From assembly GCF_048544455.1 (NCBI RefSeq), contig NC_133538.1, forward strand, positions 19,061,969 through 19,125,968: a DNA stretch of 64,000 nucleotides, read 5' to 3'. Below are positions 36,439-47,375 of this stretch, piece by piece (the stretch's first letter is position 1; the number at the start of each line of letters is the position of its first letter). The DNA comes from Silene latifolia. Taxonomy: Eukaryota > Streptophyta > Magnoliopsida > Caryophyllales > Caryophyllaceae. The notes beneath the pieces are model-generated. The model ran no database searches, had not been told where the DNA came from, and saw only the letters and a list, made by a program, of their open reading frames with translations. The position numbers and the translations under genes were made by a program.

Positions 36439-37617
36439 TCACGATATTTCCCTTCCCTCGTTGTATCTAAACCAAAGATTTGTTGCAATTTCTTTTAATT
36501 TAGTCACCACATTACTATCGTCATTCATTTTATCAACCACAAGTTCTGTTTCAACAGGCTCCTTATTAACCACAACATCTTTTTCAACTCCCTTCCCTGA
36601 ATTGAACTGATTAACAGCCTCGTCCAATTGAGTCGCCACTTCGGGAACCTCATTGGCCTTCTCTTTCTCGGCCTCTTTTTCAACACAATGCTGATATGTT
36701 GTATCATGATTAACGTCTTCATTTGTTTTGTCTTCAATAGGATGTGTTACTCCAAAATCAACATTTGGAAGAACCTCCTCCAATTGAGTCATCACATTTG
36801 TAACCTGATTGTCGTTCTCCTTCTCTGCTTTTTCCCCTGTAGCAATATCAACCTCCTTATTGATAACCTCATCTTCAACATCCTCATTATTTTTTCCAGC
36901 CTCTCTATCAATGTCCTCCTGATTTGTTGAACCATTATTACCCACCTCATTGTGTCCCTCTTGGACAGTCTTCATAACTCCCAAACCTTCATTTGTCTCC
37001 AAATTAATGTTTTCATTCAACTGAGTCAACACATTTGTCTCTTCATTAATGGTTTCATTATCTGTTTCCGTGCTGGCTCTAGGAGTTGTAACACGATTCA
37101 TATCCTCACTAGCCCTTCCTCCTCCTAAAACAATATTGTCTACTATGTCATTCAAATTTGAATACATATCATAATCCTCATCATCTTTTTTTTCATCATC
37201 AGCACTATTCAAGTTTGTAATATCAATAATTTCTTCACCTTCTTCCTCGTGATCACTGCTGATTTGAAGATCTTGATCTGTACATCCTCCATATTTTTTG
37301 TTCAATTCCGCGTCTCGAATTTTTAACATGTCGGTCAATACATCAAACGAGGGAAGCCCTTCTCTTGCTTTCGCCCTTTCATAAGACCTTGCTATCAACC
37401 CATCCATAAAGGCATGATATCCAATATCTTTCATGAAAGGCAAAGTTTGTGTATTGGGAGTATCTTGTTCTTGCTTCTCTGATGTATCATAATTATCAGT
37501 GTTTTCTTCAGCAGCTTCTTTTTCAGTTTCAACATCTTTAGTTCTTTCATCTATTGAATTGTTGGGTTTCGTCTTGATGAACTTCTTCATGTTATGTACA
37601 AATCTTGAAAAGAACAA
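36439..37617 (-). CDS. Acidic low-complexity linker exon of the Ulp1-like gene
   Basis: 392 residues on the minus strand, extremely rich in Glu, Asp, Asn, Thr and Val (EKEKANEVPEVATQLDEAVN, and repeated VTQLxE units: NVLTQLNENIN, NVMTQLEEVLP, EVATQLDEAVN, NVVTKLKEIAT). The recurring TQL(D/N)E unit suggests internal duplication. No enzymatic domain is recognised. It sits between the N-terminal domain and the peptidase exons, where plant transposon-borne Ulp1 proteins usually carry a variable linker. Confidence 0.6.
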   Translation of the reverse strand: MFFSRFVHNMKKFIKTKPNNSIDERTKDVETEKEAAEENTDNYDTSEKQEQDTPNTQTLPFMKDIGYHAFMDGLIARSYERAKAREGLPSFDVLTDMLKIRDAELNKKYGGCTDQDLQISSDHEEEGEEIIDITNLNSADDEKKDDEDYDMYSNLNDIVDNIVLGGGRASEDMNRVTTPRASTETDNETINEETNVLTQLNENINLETNEGLGVMKTVQEGHNEVGNNGSTNQEDIDREAGKNNEDVEDEVINKEVDIATGEKAEKENDNQVTNVMTQLEEVLPNVDFGVTHPIEDKTNEDVNHDTTYQHCVEKEAEKEKANEVPEVATQLDEAVNQFNSGKGVEKDVVVNKEPVETELVVDKMNDDSNVVTKLKEIATNLWFRYNEGREIS

Positions 37618-38429
37618 CTCGTTGTCCCTCTTTATACGCAGATAAGCTTCATGAGCACTCTGCCAAATGACATAGTAAAAATATTAAACAAGAGTATTAA
37701 ATATTTAATCCCAGCAATATCATAATTTATTGAAAAAATATCACCATTATTCTTTAATAATATCACAACATTACACTTGCTTGTAGACGTTACCTATTTG
37801 TGTGATATTGTTTTACAATATCACACTTTATGTGACACAATATCACTCTATTTGTCTTACTGTGAATCAATATCATAAGCATTACAATTGGTTGCTATTA
37901 TGAAAAAATATCACAAATAGCCACCATAAATATCACATTAAGTAATGAACAATATCACGCTTTGATAAAATATCATTATTTAACAAAATTTATTCTCCCT
38001 GGCGCTTTTAAATAATGGTAAAACAATATCAACTTGGGTAAACAAAAGTATCACAATGTGTTCAAAACAATATCAAAGTAAGAAGAAAAGGAATAGATGT
38101 AACTGTAAGGACAACAAAAAGACATTAGTACTTACATCCATTGCTCTTACTTTGATTTCTTTATCGTTTCAACTCCTTTAGGCGACTTAATCATGATGTA
38201 GCCCTCTTTTGCTTCAGTTCACTTCATCATCATCTTTCTCAGAGGTTTGTGTAAGTCTCATCTCCGGTTCTTCTAAAAAATTAATCATCTCTTGTTAGCC
38301 ACTGAAATTTTATCTTTATTAAAGATTCAAAGAAACATCTTACCTGTGACTTGCGTTTAATGATAAATATACATAGGAATGTTGTATTTTCTCCTGACCT
38401 TGATGTGATAAAAGTTGGGTACTCAATTT

Positions 38430-39059
38430 TCAAAATTGGTGCATTCCCCAATATTGCTTTGTTTGTTTCTCATCTTCAACTCTTGATGTCAGAGTCAGAT
38501 CATCCCAATGTTGGATTAGCGGTAGAGTGTATTTCATAGCCTTGCCCTTAAAATTGAACCTATGGAAGTAGACTAGCATAATCACTAGTAGGCAACCGGT
38601 GATATTCGACTTCTTTTTTTCTTTCCATCCCTTAATACTAGCAGTCATCTCTTCAAAGACATAATCACACCAATCATAGTCTCTAATTTTAGTCACATCC
38701 GAAATAGACTTAACAAGTTTTAAATCTAGGGTTTTATTTGTATTTGGCGCTAGGAAAATGGACATCCTATACAGAACAAACATTCTCTTAAACTCATCAC
38801 CAGCCTCAGTACACGCCATCAATCTATCATGCACATCCTTCACATTAATTGGAGCAGAAGTACCTTTCAAACCAAACTTCAGCCTCCAATCATTTTTCAT
38901 TTTGGTGTCAATCAGAGTAGTGGCATTCCCCCTTTTTGTGGTGGTTACTTTATCACCTTTCCTAGGCTGTAGAAACATGTCATGGACATCATGCTTTGAC
39001 AGTAGAAAATCCAACTTTTTTGTTCTAAACATATTGCTAGAACAGTCATATGCTTTCAA
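38430..39059 (-). CDS. N-terminal domain exon of the Ulp1-like gene
   Basis: 209 residues on the minus strand. The segments LVKSISDVTKIRDYDWCDYV, FEEMTASIKGWKEKKKSNIT and GCLLVIMLVYFHRF resemble the N-terminal domain found before C48 peptidases in plant MULE-borne genes (DUF1985-like in position). I recognise this by context and composition and not by a defining motif. It precedes the acidic exon at 37617-36439 by about 800 bp of motif-rich intron. Upstream (39060-39460) more minus-strand Lys-rich coding-like sequence is broken. Confidence 0.5.
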   Translation of the reverse strand: MKAYDCSSNMFRTKKLDFLLSKHDVHDMFLQPRKGDKVTTTKRGNATTLIDTKMKNDWRLKFGLKGTSAPINVKDVHDRLMACTEAGDEFKRMFVLYRMSIFLAPNTNKTLDLKLVKSISDVTKIRDYDWCDYVFEEMTASIKGWKEKKKSNITGCLLVIMLVYFHRFNFKGKAMKYTLPLIQHWDDLTLTSRVEDEKQTKQYWGMHQF

Positions 39060-39469
39060 GACCCGATTCAGGATTCCATGTGGTAGTTGAGTTACCTTTT
39101 AACTTTAACAAACCTCCAAATCCAATATCCCTTACAAACCTTCATTTGTTCTTCATTTAAGTTCTTAACCAACTCAACCAACTTTTTTGGCCTGCACTTA
39201 GTCCGAAATTCTGTTCCCTTCTTTTTGTGTACCTTAGGCTGCTAAACTTCTTGAATTGCGACTTCTTTGTTGGTGTTTTGTTCTACCAGCTCCATAGAAT
39301 TGTTTTCTTTGTTATTCTTTGTTTTCCTACGTTTATACTTCTTTAATGTTGTTTCTTCAACATTATGAATTCTTCTTATTGGCCTCTTTTCGCCAATGGT
39401 TATGTTAGGTTCATCTCAGAATCGCCAGTTCCATTTTCTTGCTAGTAACTATCCGCATTTAAAATTTTA

Positions 39470-40510
39470 TTAGTATCACATTCTCAGTGCTTAATAGTAT
39501 TAGATCATATAAACAACAGATCAAGTTACAAAGATAGTATCACTACCAATTCTTAACAGTGTCACACTTTATGCTTTACAGTATCACTGGTTAAAGAAAT
39601 GTTTCTCAATTGACCTAAACTATCAAATTTAAATAGTATCACTACCTACTCTTAATAGTATCACACTTAATAGTATCAACAGAAAACGAGACTTTCCTCA
39701 TTAACAAGTCGAAATTTACTGGTTAACACTAGATTTCACATTGAACAATAGCTAACCCTATTTTTCGCGATTGAAACAAACAAAACAACTAATAATCATC
39801 TACAACTATCAAATTTAAATAGTATCACTACCTACTCTTAATAGTATCAACAGAAAACGAGACATTCCTCATTAACAAGTCCAAATTTACTGGTTAACAC
39901 TAAATTTCACATTGAACAATAGCTAACCCTATTTTTCGCGATTGAAACAAACAAAACAACTAATAATCATCTACAACTACAATCGATCATAGTTTTTTGT
40001 TCAATGTATCCATGTTATCAACAAAATACTGTTTAAACTCATTAACAACTAAGAGACTGTATAAATTTACAACAACAACTTGAAAGTAAGCATTTAAACT
40101 CATTAACAAGTCAAAAATTAGTGCTTAAATGCTATTTTTATCATATAATTGAACTCAATTACAGTAATTAAGAACAAAATCAATATGTATAATCAAATTA
40201 AAACTGCAAAAGATGAACAAAAATCGCAAAAATGTAATAGAAACTGATTAGAGCGTACCTCGACGATTTTTCAACCTAATTTTGAAATTCAACTGATATT
40301 ATGCAAAGGATTGAACGACTGAATCAATATTATTGATATTAAGTTGATATCGTCTTTGAATTTTTAGGTTTTTGCGGATTTTTAGGGAGATTTTTGAGGG
40401 AGTATTCGTTTTTGTGTGATTTTTAGAGAGAGAAACAGTTTTTAAAAAAGTGAACGGTTTTGTTTTCTTTTAGAAGTTTAAGCGCCATTTTCCTGTCAAT
40501 ATGCAGCATG
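39470..40510. repeat. Right subterminal region of the 14.5-kb element
   Basis: AT-rich, with AGTATCAC motifs at about 39472-39670 and a ~120-bp direct duplication (CTATCAAATTTAAATAGTATCACTACC at about 39620 and 39806, each followed by the same AACAGAAAACGAGAC text). No gene is seen. It leads into the right terminal repeat at 40515-40590. Confidence 0.7.
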
Positions 40511-40514
40511 ATAT

Positions 40515-40587
40515 TCTTTTGCCTTACGCGTGATATTGTGGATGGACTCATGGACTCAAATATTTAGGTGGACTCACCGGATCCCGC

Positions 40588-40590
<3 letters not shown>
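40515..40590 (-). repeat. Right terminal inverted repeat of the 14.5-kb element
   Basis: On the minus strand from 40590: GGGATCCGGTGAGTCC, then TTTGAGTCCATGAGTCCATC and ACAATATCACGCG. It matches the left end. The GGATCCGGTGAG block is identical to the ends of the next element at 40670 and 42200. Confidence 0.82.

Positions 40591-40669
<79 letters not shown>
40591..40669. repeat. (TA)n(GA)n microsatellite between two elements
   Basis: About 43 bp of TA then about 35 bp of GA, separating the right end of the 14.5-kb element from the left end of the 1.5-kb element. Confidence 0.97.
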
Positions 40670-40672
<3 letters not shown>

Positions 40673-40787
40673 AGATCCGGTGAGAACGATCACTCGGTGG
40701 GAACGGTGAGAACAACTCTCCTCCCTTGGATGATAGTGAAATAAAAGGCTGAGATCACACCTCCCCCCACATCCATCATATAAATTC

Positions 40788-41200
40788 ACGCCGACCACCC
40801 TAAAGTACTAAACTCCATCCTCGTCAACTCAGTAACACCAATTATTACCATAACAAACAGCCATGCGTCATCGGTAATCACCACGGCCGACGCCGGCGAC
40901 GACAACGACGTCACCAACCACCTCGAACGGCTAGGATTTGACGGTAATAAGGATAAGAAGAGTGCCATCGTGTCAATAAATTGACATGGAATCCATGTCC
41001 ACGCTGCAGTTGAACACAGATCTAATCTCCGACAATGAAATCAGAAAAACAATTCGCGAAATTGTTCGAGAGCTTTCCGGCTTGGTGTTCGGTGTCGTAC
41101 GCCGTCTTCGACAACAACCACAACACCTTACTCCTTCAGTCCTTTGTTCGTGGGAATTGCGGTTGCGGCGCTTGAGACGTAGCGATTTGGACGTCTATGA
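40788..41200 (+). pseudogene. GC-rich captured coding fragment, unidentified
   Basis: A frame open from about 40788 to a TGA at 40982 reads HPKVLNSILVNSVTPIITIT ... LERLGFDGNKDKK. A second frame follows from 40986 (LISDNEIRKTIREIVRELSG). The GC content is much higher than in flanking DNA, as is common for exons captured by Pack-MULEs. I do not recognise the source gene. There is no start-to-stop ORF of normal gene size. Confidence 0.4.
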
Positions 41201-41560
41201 TTTCTGGGTATTATATAATAGGGGAATCTTGATGAAGCAATAGTGTTGTTTAAGAATATGAAGCTGAGTGGGTTTGAATTGAATAGTTTTACATAAAATG
41301 CGTTGATTTCTGGCTATGCTTAAAGTGGAGATCGAGTCCTCTGAGCTTTTGTCTCAAATAAGTGAATCAGGGATGGACATTGAATTGGTTACTTGGAATG
41401 CAATGATTATCGGTTTTCGTCAAAGTAGTCAGCATGTGAATGCTCTTCATCTTTTTAAACAGGTGTTAGTTTCTGGAATCAAACCTAATCATGTGACTGT
41501 AACAGAGGTGCTTCCGGTATATGGAGTAATAAGCTCGATTAAAAGAGATAGCAATTGATT
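41200..41560 (+). pseudogene. Captured pentatricopeptide-repeat (PPR) gene fragment
   Basis: Translations across frames give PPR repeat text: LDEAIVLFKNMKLSGFELNS with NALISGYA at about 41230-41320, then MDIELVTWNAMIIGF, NALHLFKQVLVSGIKPNHVT and VTEVLPVYGVISSIK at 41370-41550. This is the VTWNAMI...ALxLFxxM...GIKPNxVT pattern of plant organellar PPR proteins, two to three repeats only. Stops and shifts interrupt it. It is an acquired host fragment with no organelle-targeting N-terminus. Confidence 0.8.
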
Positions 41561-42081
41561 ACTTGAATTGAAGAATTTGATTAATTTAGTTTTTTTGGTA
41601 CACAAGAATAATAATTAATTTAGTGAAGTTGCAAAACTGATACTCAGAGTGGGTGAATTGTGTAGCTATAATAACATTTTGTGTATCTAGGTAATTTTTT
41701 TTTTCTTTTTGTATTAAAGTTAGGGAAAAAATGTACCTAGGATGAAAAAAATGGATCTAGTATAGTCAAAAGTGCATCTGAGATTTGGTAAAAGAAAAAA
41801 AAGAAGTGTATCTACAATATTAAAAAGTGTATATAGAATTCTGGTAAAAAGTGCACTTACGATAGTCAAAAGTGTATCTAAGATATGGTAAAAAAAAAAT
41901 GAATCTACATTATTAAAAAGTGTATATAGAATTCTGCTAAAAAGTGTACCTACGATAGTCGAAAGTGTATCTAAGATTAAAAAAAAAAAAAAAAAAAAAG
42001 TGTATATAGAATTCTGGTAAAAAGTGTACCTATGATAGTGAAGAGTGTATCTGAGATTTGGTAAAAAAAAAAAAAGTATTT

Positions 42082-42150
<69 letters not shown>

Positions 42151-42199
42151 TAATGTATATAGTGCGTTCTCACCGAGTGATCGTTCTCACCGGATCCTA

Positions 42200-42200
<1 letters not shown>

Positions 42201-42270
<70 letters not shown>
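42201..42270. repeat. (TA)n between the second and third elements
   Basis: About 70 bp of near-pure TA with one AAA interruption. It joins the right end of the PPR-bearing element to the left end of the fold-back element. Confidence 0.95.
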
Positions 42271-42274
<4 letters not shown>

Positions 42275-43289
42275 TCAAGTTCTCCTAAGTCCCTTACATC
42301 TATTGAGTCCTTAAGTCCTTATAAGGGCTCTTGGATGAAGGGAATGAAGGGATGAGATTACATCTCAATGGATGGCTACAAATCAATCTAGTCTAATTAG
42401 CTCCTCATTGCAATTAAGTTACCCACTAATCCATTCATCCTTCATTATCACAAACTCCTTCCCTCTCTCTAAATCTCACAATCTCTCCTTTTTCTCTCAA
42501 ATAACAAAACCAAACAAAAAAAAAACCCAAATAATTACTCAAAAAAAAACCATTTTAACAGTCAAAACCAAAACAAAAGAAAAAAAAAAATCACCCAAGC
42601 ATTCCTCTCCTCCCCTGCCGACCGCCGTCCACCAAACCCGACCACCCAGATCTGCCGTCCACCAAACCCGACCACCCACTTCACTGCCGCCTGCCACCAC
42701 CGACGACAACACACCCCTCACGCACACCGCCTGTCACCGCAACAATACCCACAAAATCTACACTTTTTTTTCTATTTTCTTTAGCAAATGTTGATTTGTG
42801 TTTATGAATTTTGTTCTTCTCTTCCCTGTTTCGTTTTCTTTTTCTTCTTCTCTTCCCTGTTTCGTTTTTTTTTTTTTTTTTCAAAATTTTGTTTATGAAT
42901 TTTTTTCTTGTTTCCCATTTTCAATTTTTAAGTGATGTACACCACAAACAATAACAACACTAATAAGACGTTTTATCTCAAGCCTTTTTTTTTGTTTTTT
43001 TGGTCTTCTCAGATCTAGGTGTTTCATTTTTATCGTTTTCCAGATCTGATTTTTCTTTTTCTTTTTCTTTTTTTTTTTCGTTTTCGTATATTTTTCTTTA
43101 GATGCTAAGTTTCTTAATGTAGATGATGGCGTTGTTGTGTTTTGTTACACCCGACGCGGTTTGGTTTATTGTTGGTGTTTTTTCATTATTTTTGGTGTTT
43201 TTTTCATTATTAAAGATCCGAAGGTTAATGGTTTTTGTGGAGTGTTTTACAAAAATTCAAATTTATTTTGTGGTGTTTTGGGTTTTTTC

Positions 43290-43970
43290 TTTAATTAAAA
43301 TTACACTTTTATCCATTAAAATTACACATTTTCTCCATTAAAATTACACATTTTAATTAAAATTACACATTTTCTCTATTAAAATTACACTTTTATCCAT
43401 TAGAATTACACTTTTCTCCATTAAAATTACACTTTTATCCATTAAAATTACACTTTTATCCATTAAAGTTCTATTATTAAAGCTACACTTTTCTCCAATA
43501 AAATTACACTTTTTTCTATTAGAATTACATTTTTCTCTGTTAAAATTACATTTTTTCGTGTTAAAATTACACTTTTTTCCGTTAAAATTACACATTTTTG
43601 TGTTAGAATTACACTTCTGCTCAAATTACACTTTTTTCCGTTAAAATTACACTTTTTCCTGTTAGAATTACACTTCTTCTGCTAAAATTACACTTTTTAT
43701 CCTTGGAATTACACTTTTTTTTGCTAGAATTACACTTTTTTCTGTTAAAATTATATTTTTTTTCTGCTAGAATAACACTTTTTTCTGCTAAAATACACTT
43801 TTTGTTGTTGTTAGAATTACACTTTTTTCTGTTAAAATTACACTTTTCTCTGCTAAAATTACACTTATTTTCTGTTAAAATTATACTTTTTTCTGCTAGA
43901 ATAACACTTTTTTCGGCTAAAATTACACTTTTTCTGCTAGAATTACACTTACTTCTATTGGACTAATGTT
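43290..43970 (+). repeat. Left arm array of ATTACACTTTT repeats
   Basis: More than 25 degenerate copies of ATTAAAATTACACTTTTATCC. Successive ATTACAC cores near 43300-43450 are spaced 21, 22, 19, 22, 21, 21 and 21 bp. Apparent ORFs reading K-C-N-F-N or L-H-F-F-L are repeat translations. Confidence 0.9.
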
Positions 43971-44339
43971 ACACTCTCAATGGACTTGGTCATATTCTCA
44001 TATTCTCATTGGATTAATGTTACACTCTCAATGGACAATATGGACTAACTAATTTGGACTATTTGGACTATTTGGACTAATTAATAGAGTTATTTACGAC
44101 TAAATTGAATACAATATTTACAACTAAATTTGGACTAAAATTATAGAATTTTGGACTGAAAATACACTATTTACGAATAATTTTGAACTAATAATACACT
44201 ATTTACGACTAAATTTAGAGTAAATTACACAATTTGAACTAAAGTTACACAATTCATTTATTTTGAGTCATTGAGATTGTGAAATTTCAATCATTGTCCA
44301 CTAAAGTGTAACTTAGTAAATTGATAGTGTGTGTATCTT

Positions 44340-44945
44340 TTATCATTTTGTGAGTGTAATTTTAGTCAAAAAAAGTGTAATTTTAGTCTAAAAATGTATA
44401 ACTTTTGTCTACAAAAATGTAATTTTAGTCAACGGAAGTGTAATTTTATTCAACGGAAGTGAAATTTTAGTCCATAAAAGTGTAATTTTAATCCAAATTG
44501 TATAACTATAGTCCAAATTTGTGTATCTTTAGTCCAAATTGTGTAATTTTAGTCCAAATTGACAAATTTTAGTCCAAATTTGTGTAATTTCAGTCCAAAT
44601 TGTTCTAACTTTTGTCCAAAAGCGTAATTTAGTCATTGAGAAGGTAACCTTAGTAGAGATAAATGTAACTTTAATAATAGAGATAAATGTAACTTTAATG
44701 AAGACAAGTGTAATTTTAAAGGAAAAAAGTATAATTTTAACAGAAAAAAGTGTAATTTTAAGGGAAAAATTGTAATTTTAACAGAAAAAAGTGTAATTTT
44801 AACGAAAAAAAGTGTACTTTTAACAGGAAAACAACTTTGATTATAACCAAAAAAAGTGTAATTTTAACGGAAAAAAGTGTAATTTTAACGGTAAAAAGTG
44901 TAATTTTAATCGAAAAAGTGTAATTTTAACCGATAAAGTAATTTT
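44340..44945 (-). repeat. Right arm array, inverse of the left arm
   Basis: Copies of AAAAGTGTAATTTTAG/AAC. These are the complement of the left-arm unit, again about 18-22 bp apart and degenerate. Together the arms form an imperfect palindrome with a loop of about 370 bp. Confidence 0.88.
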
Positions 44946-45831
44946 AATAGATCTTAAATCACACAATACCAAAAGAAAATTTTAAATACGAAATTTGGCA
45001 AATATATATAACAAGACGGATATTAACAAAGTGATATCAACAAGGAAAAAGTAAAAAATGAGATTTCATAACTAATAGATTTAGTACTAAAATCAAACTA
45101 TAATTTGTAAAAATGAAAATAACCGGAAAAAAAAAAAGACCAAAACATCAAAATTGAAAAAAACAAAAAAAAAAAAAAAGGGGGCAATGAAAATTGATCT
45201 ACTTTAGTAGATCTAAGATTAAGATAAAAAAACTCACAAATTTGAAACAATATTATATAGCAAGACGATATATAGAGAAAAAAACAACAAAAAAAATAAA
45301 AAGAACAACAAAACATCAAGTTTTTTCAAAAAAAAAAAAAAAACGTCGGGGCGGCGGTGGTGGTGACGGCGGTGGTGGTGGCGGCGGCGGCGGCCGGTGG
45401 GTGGTGGTAGGTGGATGGTGAATGAGGAAAAGATGAGTAAATGATTTATTGAGATTTTTTAGGTTTTTTATTTGTTTGATTTTTGGGGTTTTTTTTTCTT
45501 GGTTTTTTTGGAGAAAATATGGAGAAGTGAGATGTGATAATGAGTTGATGTTACATAGAATAAAATTATTTTATTTTATTTTATTCTACCCATGAGCCTC
45601 ACATAGAGAGAGAATAAGGAGATGTGATAATGAGTTGATGAATGAAAGATTAGGAGGATTAATGTAGTTAATGAGAAAATTAGAGGAAGATGGCAAAAAG
45701 AGCATTAACCTTAATTTTTAGGTTCTCATCTTAGCCCTCCATTTCCAAGATCCAATGGCCCATAATGGGATTTATGGACTCAAATGTAAGAGGAGAACTC
45801 ATTTGATCTTATTACTATATATATATATATA

Positions 45832-45995
45832 CGTATTATGTATTATTATCATTACAACTTATTATTATTATCATTACCATCTTATTATAATAATAATTAT
45901 TATTTTATTATTCCGTGTTAAACATAACTCATATAAATACATTACAATATAATATATATATATATATATATAAATATAAAATACGGGGTATTACG
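45832..45995 (-). mobile_element. LTR-B' 5' piece
   Basis: Minus-strand start of the solo LTR. The inverse reads CGTAATACCCCGTATTTTATA, then GAGTTATGTTTAACACGGAATAATAAAATAATAATTATT, corresponding to LTR-B at 4737-4858. It ends at the junction with the Tekay pol. Confidence 0.78.
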
Positions 45996-47375
45996 TGCAC
46001 GGCCATAGTGGAGGACGTGACGTCACAATTTGCCGTGGGAGGGGGGGGGGGGTAGATGGTGGTTTGAGGTTCGATGGGAGATGGTGTGTACCTGATGATG
46101 AGGAATTGAAAAGAAAGATTTTGACGGAAGCTCATTCTACACCGTATTTTGTGCATCCTGGAGGAGATAAATTATATATAGATTTGAAGAAAACGTTCTG
46201 GTGGCCTGAGATGAAGAAGGAGGTTGCTGAGTTTGTTTCTAGATGTCTGGTTTGTCAGAGGGTAAAAGGTGAGCATAAGAGACCACATGGTAAGGTACAA
46301 TCTTTAGATGTGCCTGAGTGGAAGTGGGAGAGCATTTCTATGAATTTCATTGTTGGTTTGCCTCGTACTCAGAAGAGCAATAATATGATTTGGGCGATAG
46401 TAGATTGTCTGACTAAGACAGCACACTTTATTCCTATGAAAGATACTTGGAGTAAGGCTGAGTTAGCTAAAGCTTATGTGAGAAATATTATGAAGTTGAA
46501 TGGGATTCCAAAAGATATTGTTTCTGATCGTGATTCAAGGTTTATTTCTAAGTTCTGGCAAGAGTTGCAAGAGTGTATGGGTACGACTTTGAAGATGAGC
46601 ACTGCATTTCATCCAGCTACAAACGGACAGACTGAAAGAAATATTCAGACTTTAAAGGATATGTTGAGAGGTTGAGTCGTTTGGAGGTTCATGGGAAGAG
46701 GGGTTAGACTTGATAGAATTTTCTTATAACAACAGTTATCATGCTAGTATTGGTATGACACCTTTTGAAGCTTTGTACGGAAGGAAGTGTAGGAGTCCAG
46801 TTTGTTGGAACGATGTCAGTGATGCCGTGACACTAGGGCCGGATTTGATCCAGTAGATGGTTGAGCAAGTACATGTAATTAGACAGAAGATGAGAGCTGC
46901 ACAAGATCGACAGAAGAGTTATGCAGATTTGAAGAGAAGTGAGATTGAGTTTGTTGTGAGAGACAAAGTTTTGTTGAAAGTGTCACCAATGAAGGGAGTG
47001 ATGTGGTTTGGTAAGAGAGGGAAGCTAAGTCAGAAGTATATTGGGCCTTATGAGATTTTAGATAGAGTTGGTGAAGTGGCATATTGTCTTGCACTACCAC
47101 CAGCCTTGGCAAGAGTTCATAATGTTTTTCATGTTTCACAGCTGAGAAAATATGTGAGTGATCCTACTTATGTGTTAGCAGCTGAGACATTTGAGATGGA
47201 TCAGAACTTATCTTATATGGAGGTGGCTAAGGAGATTTTGGAGAGAAAGGTGAGGAAGACTAGAAATAGTGAGATTGCATTGGTGAAAGTTTTATGGTCT
47301 AATCATAATGTAGAGGAAGGTACTTGGGAAGCTGAAAGTAAGATAAAAGAGAAGTATCCTCATTTATTTGCTTAA
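45996..47375 (+). pseudogene. Tekay/Del integrase and chromodomain
   Basis: Resumes the pol interrupted at 15780. It starts near CGGCCATAGTGGAGG with a frame slip at the eleven-G run (46040-46051), then LRFDGRWCVPDDEELKRKIL. The zinc-binding HHCC block follows (TEAHSTPYFVHPGGDKLY ... RCLVCQRVK). In the catalytic core the first Asp is replaced by Asn (ISMNFIVGLP, codon 46343-46345). The second Asp (VSDRDSRF) and the Glu (NGQTERNIQTLK) are kept. A shift at 46676 and a TAG near 46855 occur. The GPY region (QKYIGPYEILDRVGEVAYCL) and a C-terminal chromodomain (VKVLWSNHNVEEGTWEAESK) end at 47375. The chromodomain places it in the chromoviruses. Confidence 0.92.

Larger units (their letters stand above)
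40670..42200. mobile_element. 1.5-kb Pack-MULE-like element carrying host gene fragments
   Basis: The ends are inverted copies of GATCCGGTGAGAACGATCAC followed by TCGGTG, both bordered by TA repeat. The GGATCCGGTGAG part is shared with the right end of the neighbouring 14.5-kb element. It has no transposase. It carries a GC-rich coding-like stretch (40788-41200) and a PPR-gene fragment (41200-41560). These are followed by an array of AAGTGTATCTA-type motifs (41690-42060) and an internal TA run (about 42082-42149). Confidence 0.78.
42271..45816. mobile_element. 3.5-kb non-autonomous fold-back element
   Basis: The left end has AAGTTCTCCTAAGTCC then TACATCTATTGAGTCCTTAAGTCC. The inverse of the right end has AGATCAAATGAGTTCTCC then TACATTTGAGTCCATAAATCC. 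These are homologous to each other and to the left end of the 14.5-kb element. Internally, ~20-bp AAAATTACACTTTT-type repeats at 43290-43970 face their complement AAAAGTGTAATTTT at 44340-44945, so the element can fold into a long hairpin. A second opposed pair is the GCCGCC/proline-rich segment near 42600-42720 and the GGCGGT/glycine-rich segment at 45350-45420. No transposase is present. Confidence 0.75.

Noticed and set aside
42372..42884. Pro/Thr-rich plus-strand frame and Gly-rich minus-strand frame at the left of the fold-back element
   Set aside because: Low-complexity arm with an inverted partner near 45350-45420. It may derive from a captured gene leader, but no family can be recognised.
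43290..44945. Regularly spaced short repeats resembling a CRISPR array
   Set aside because: Plant nuclear DNA, no leader or cas genes, the units are contiguous and degenerate without unique spacers, and the arms are inverted within a transposon.
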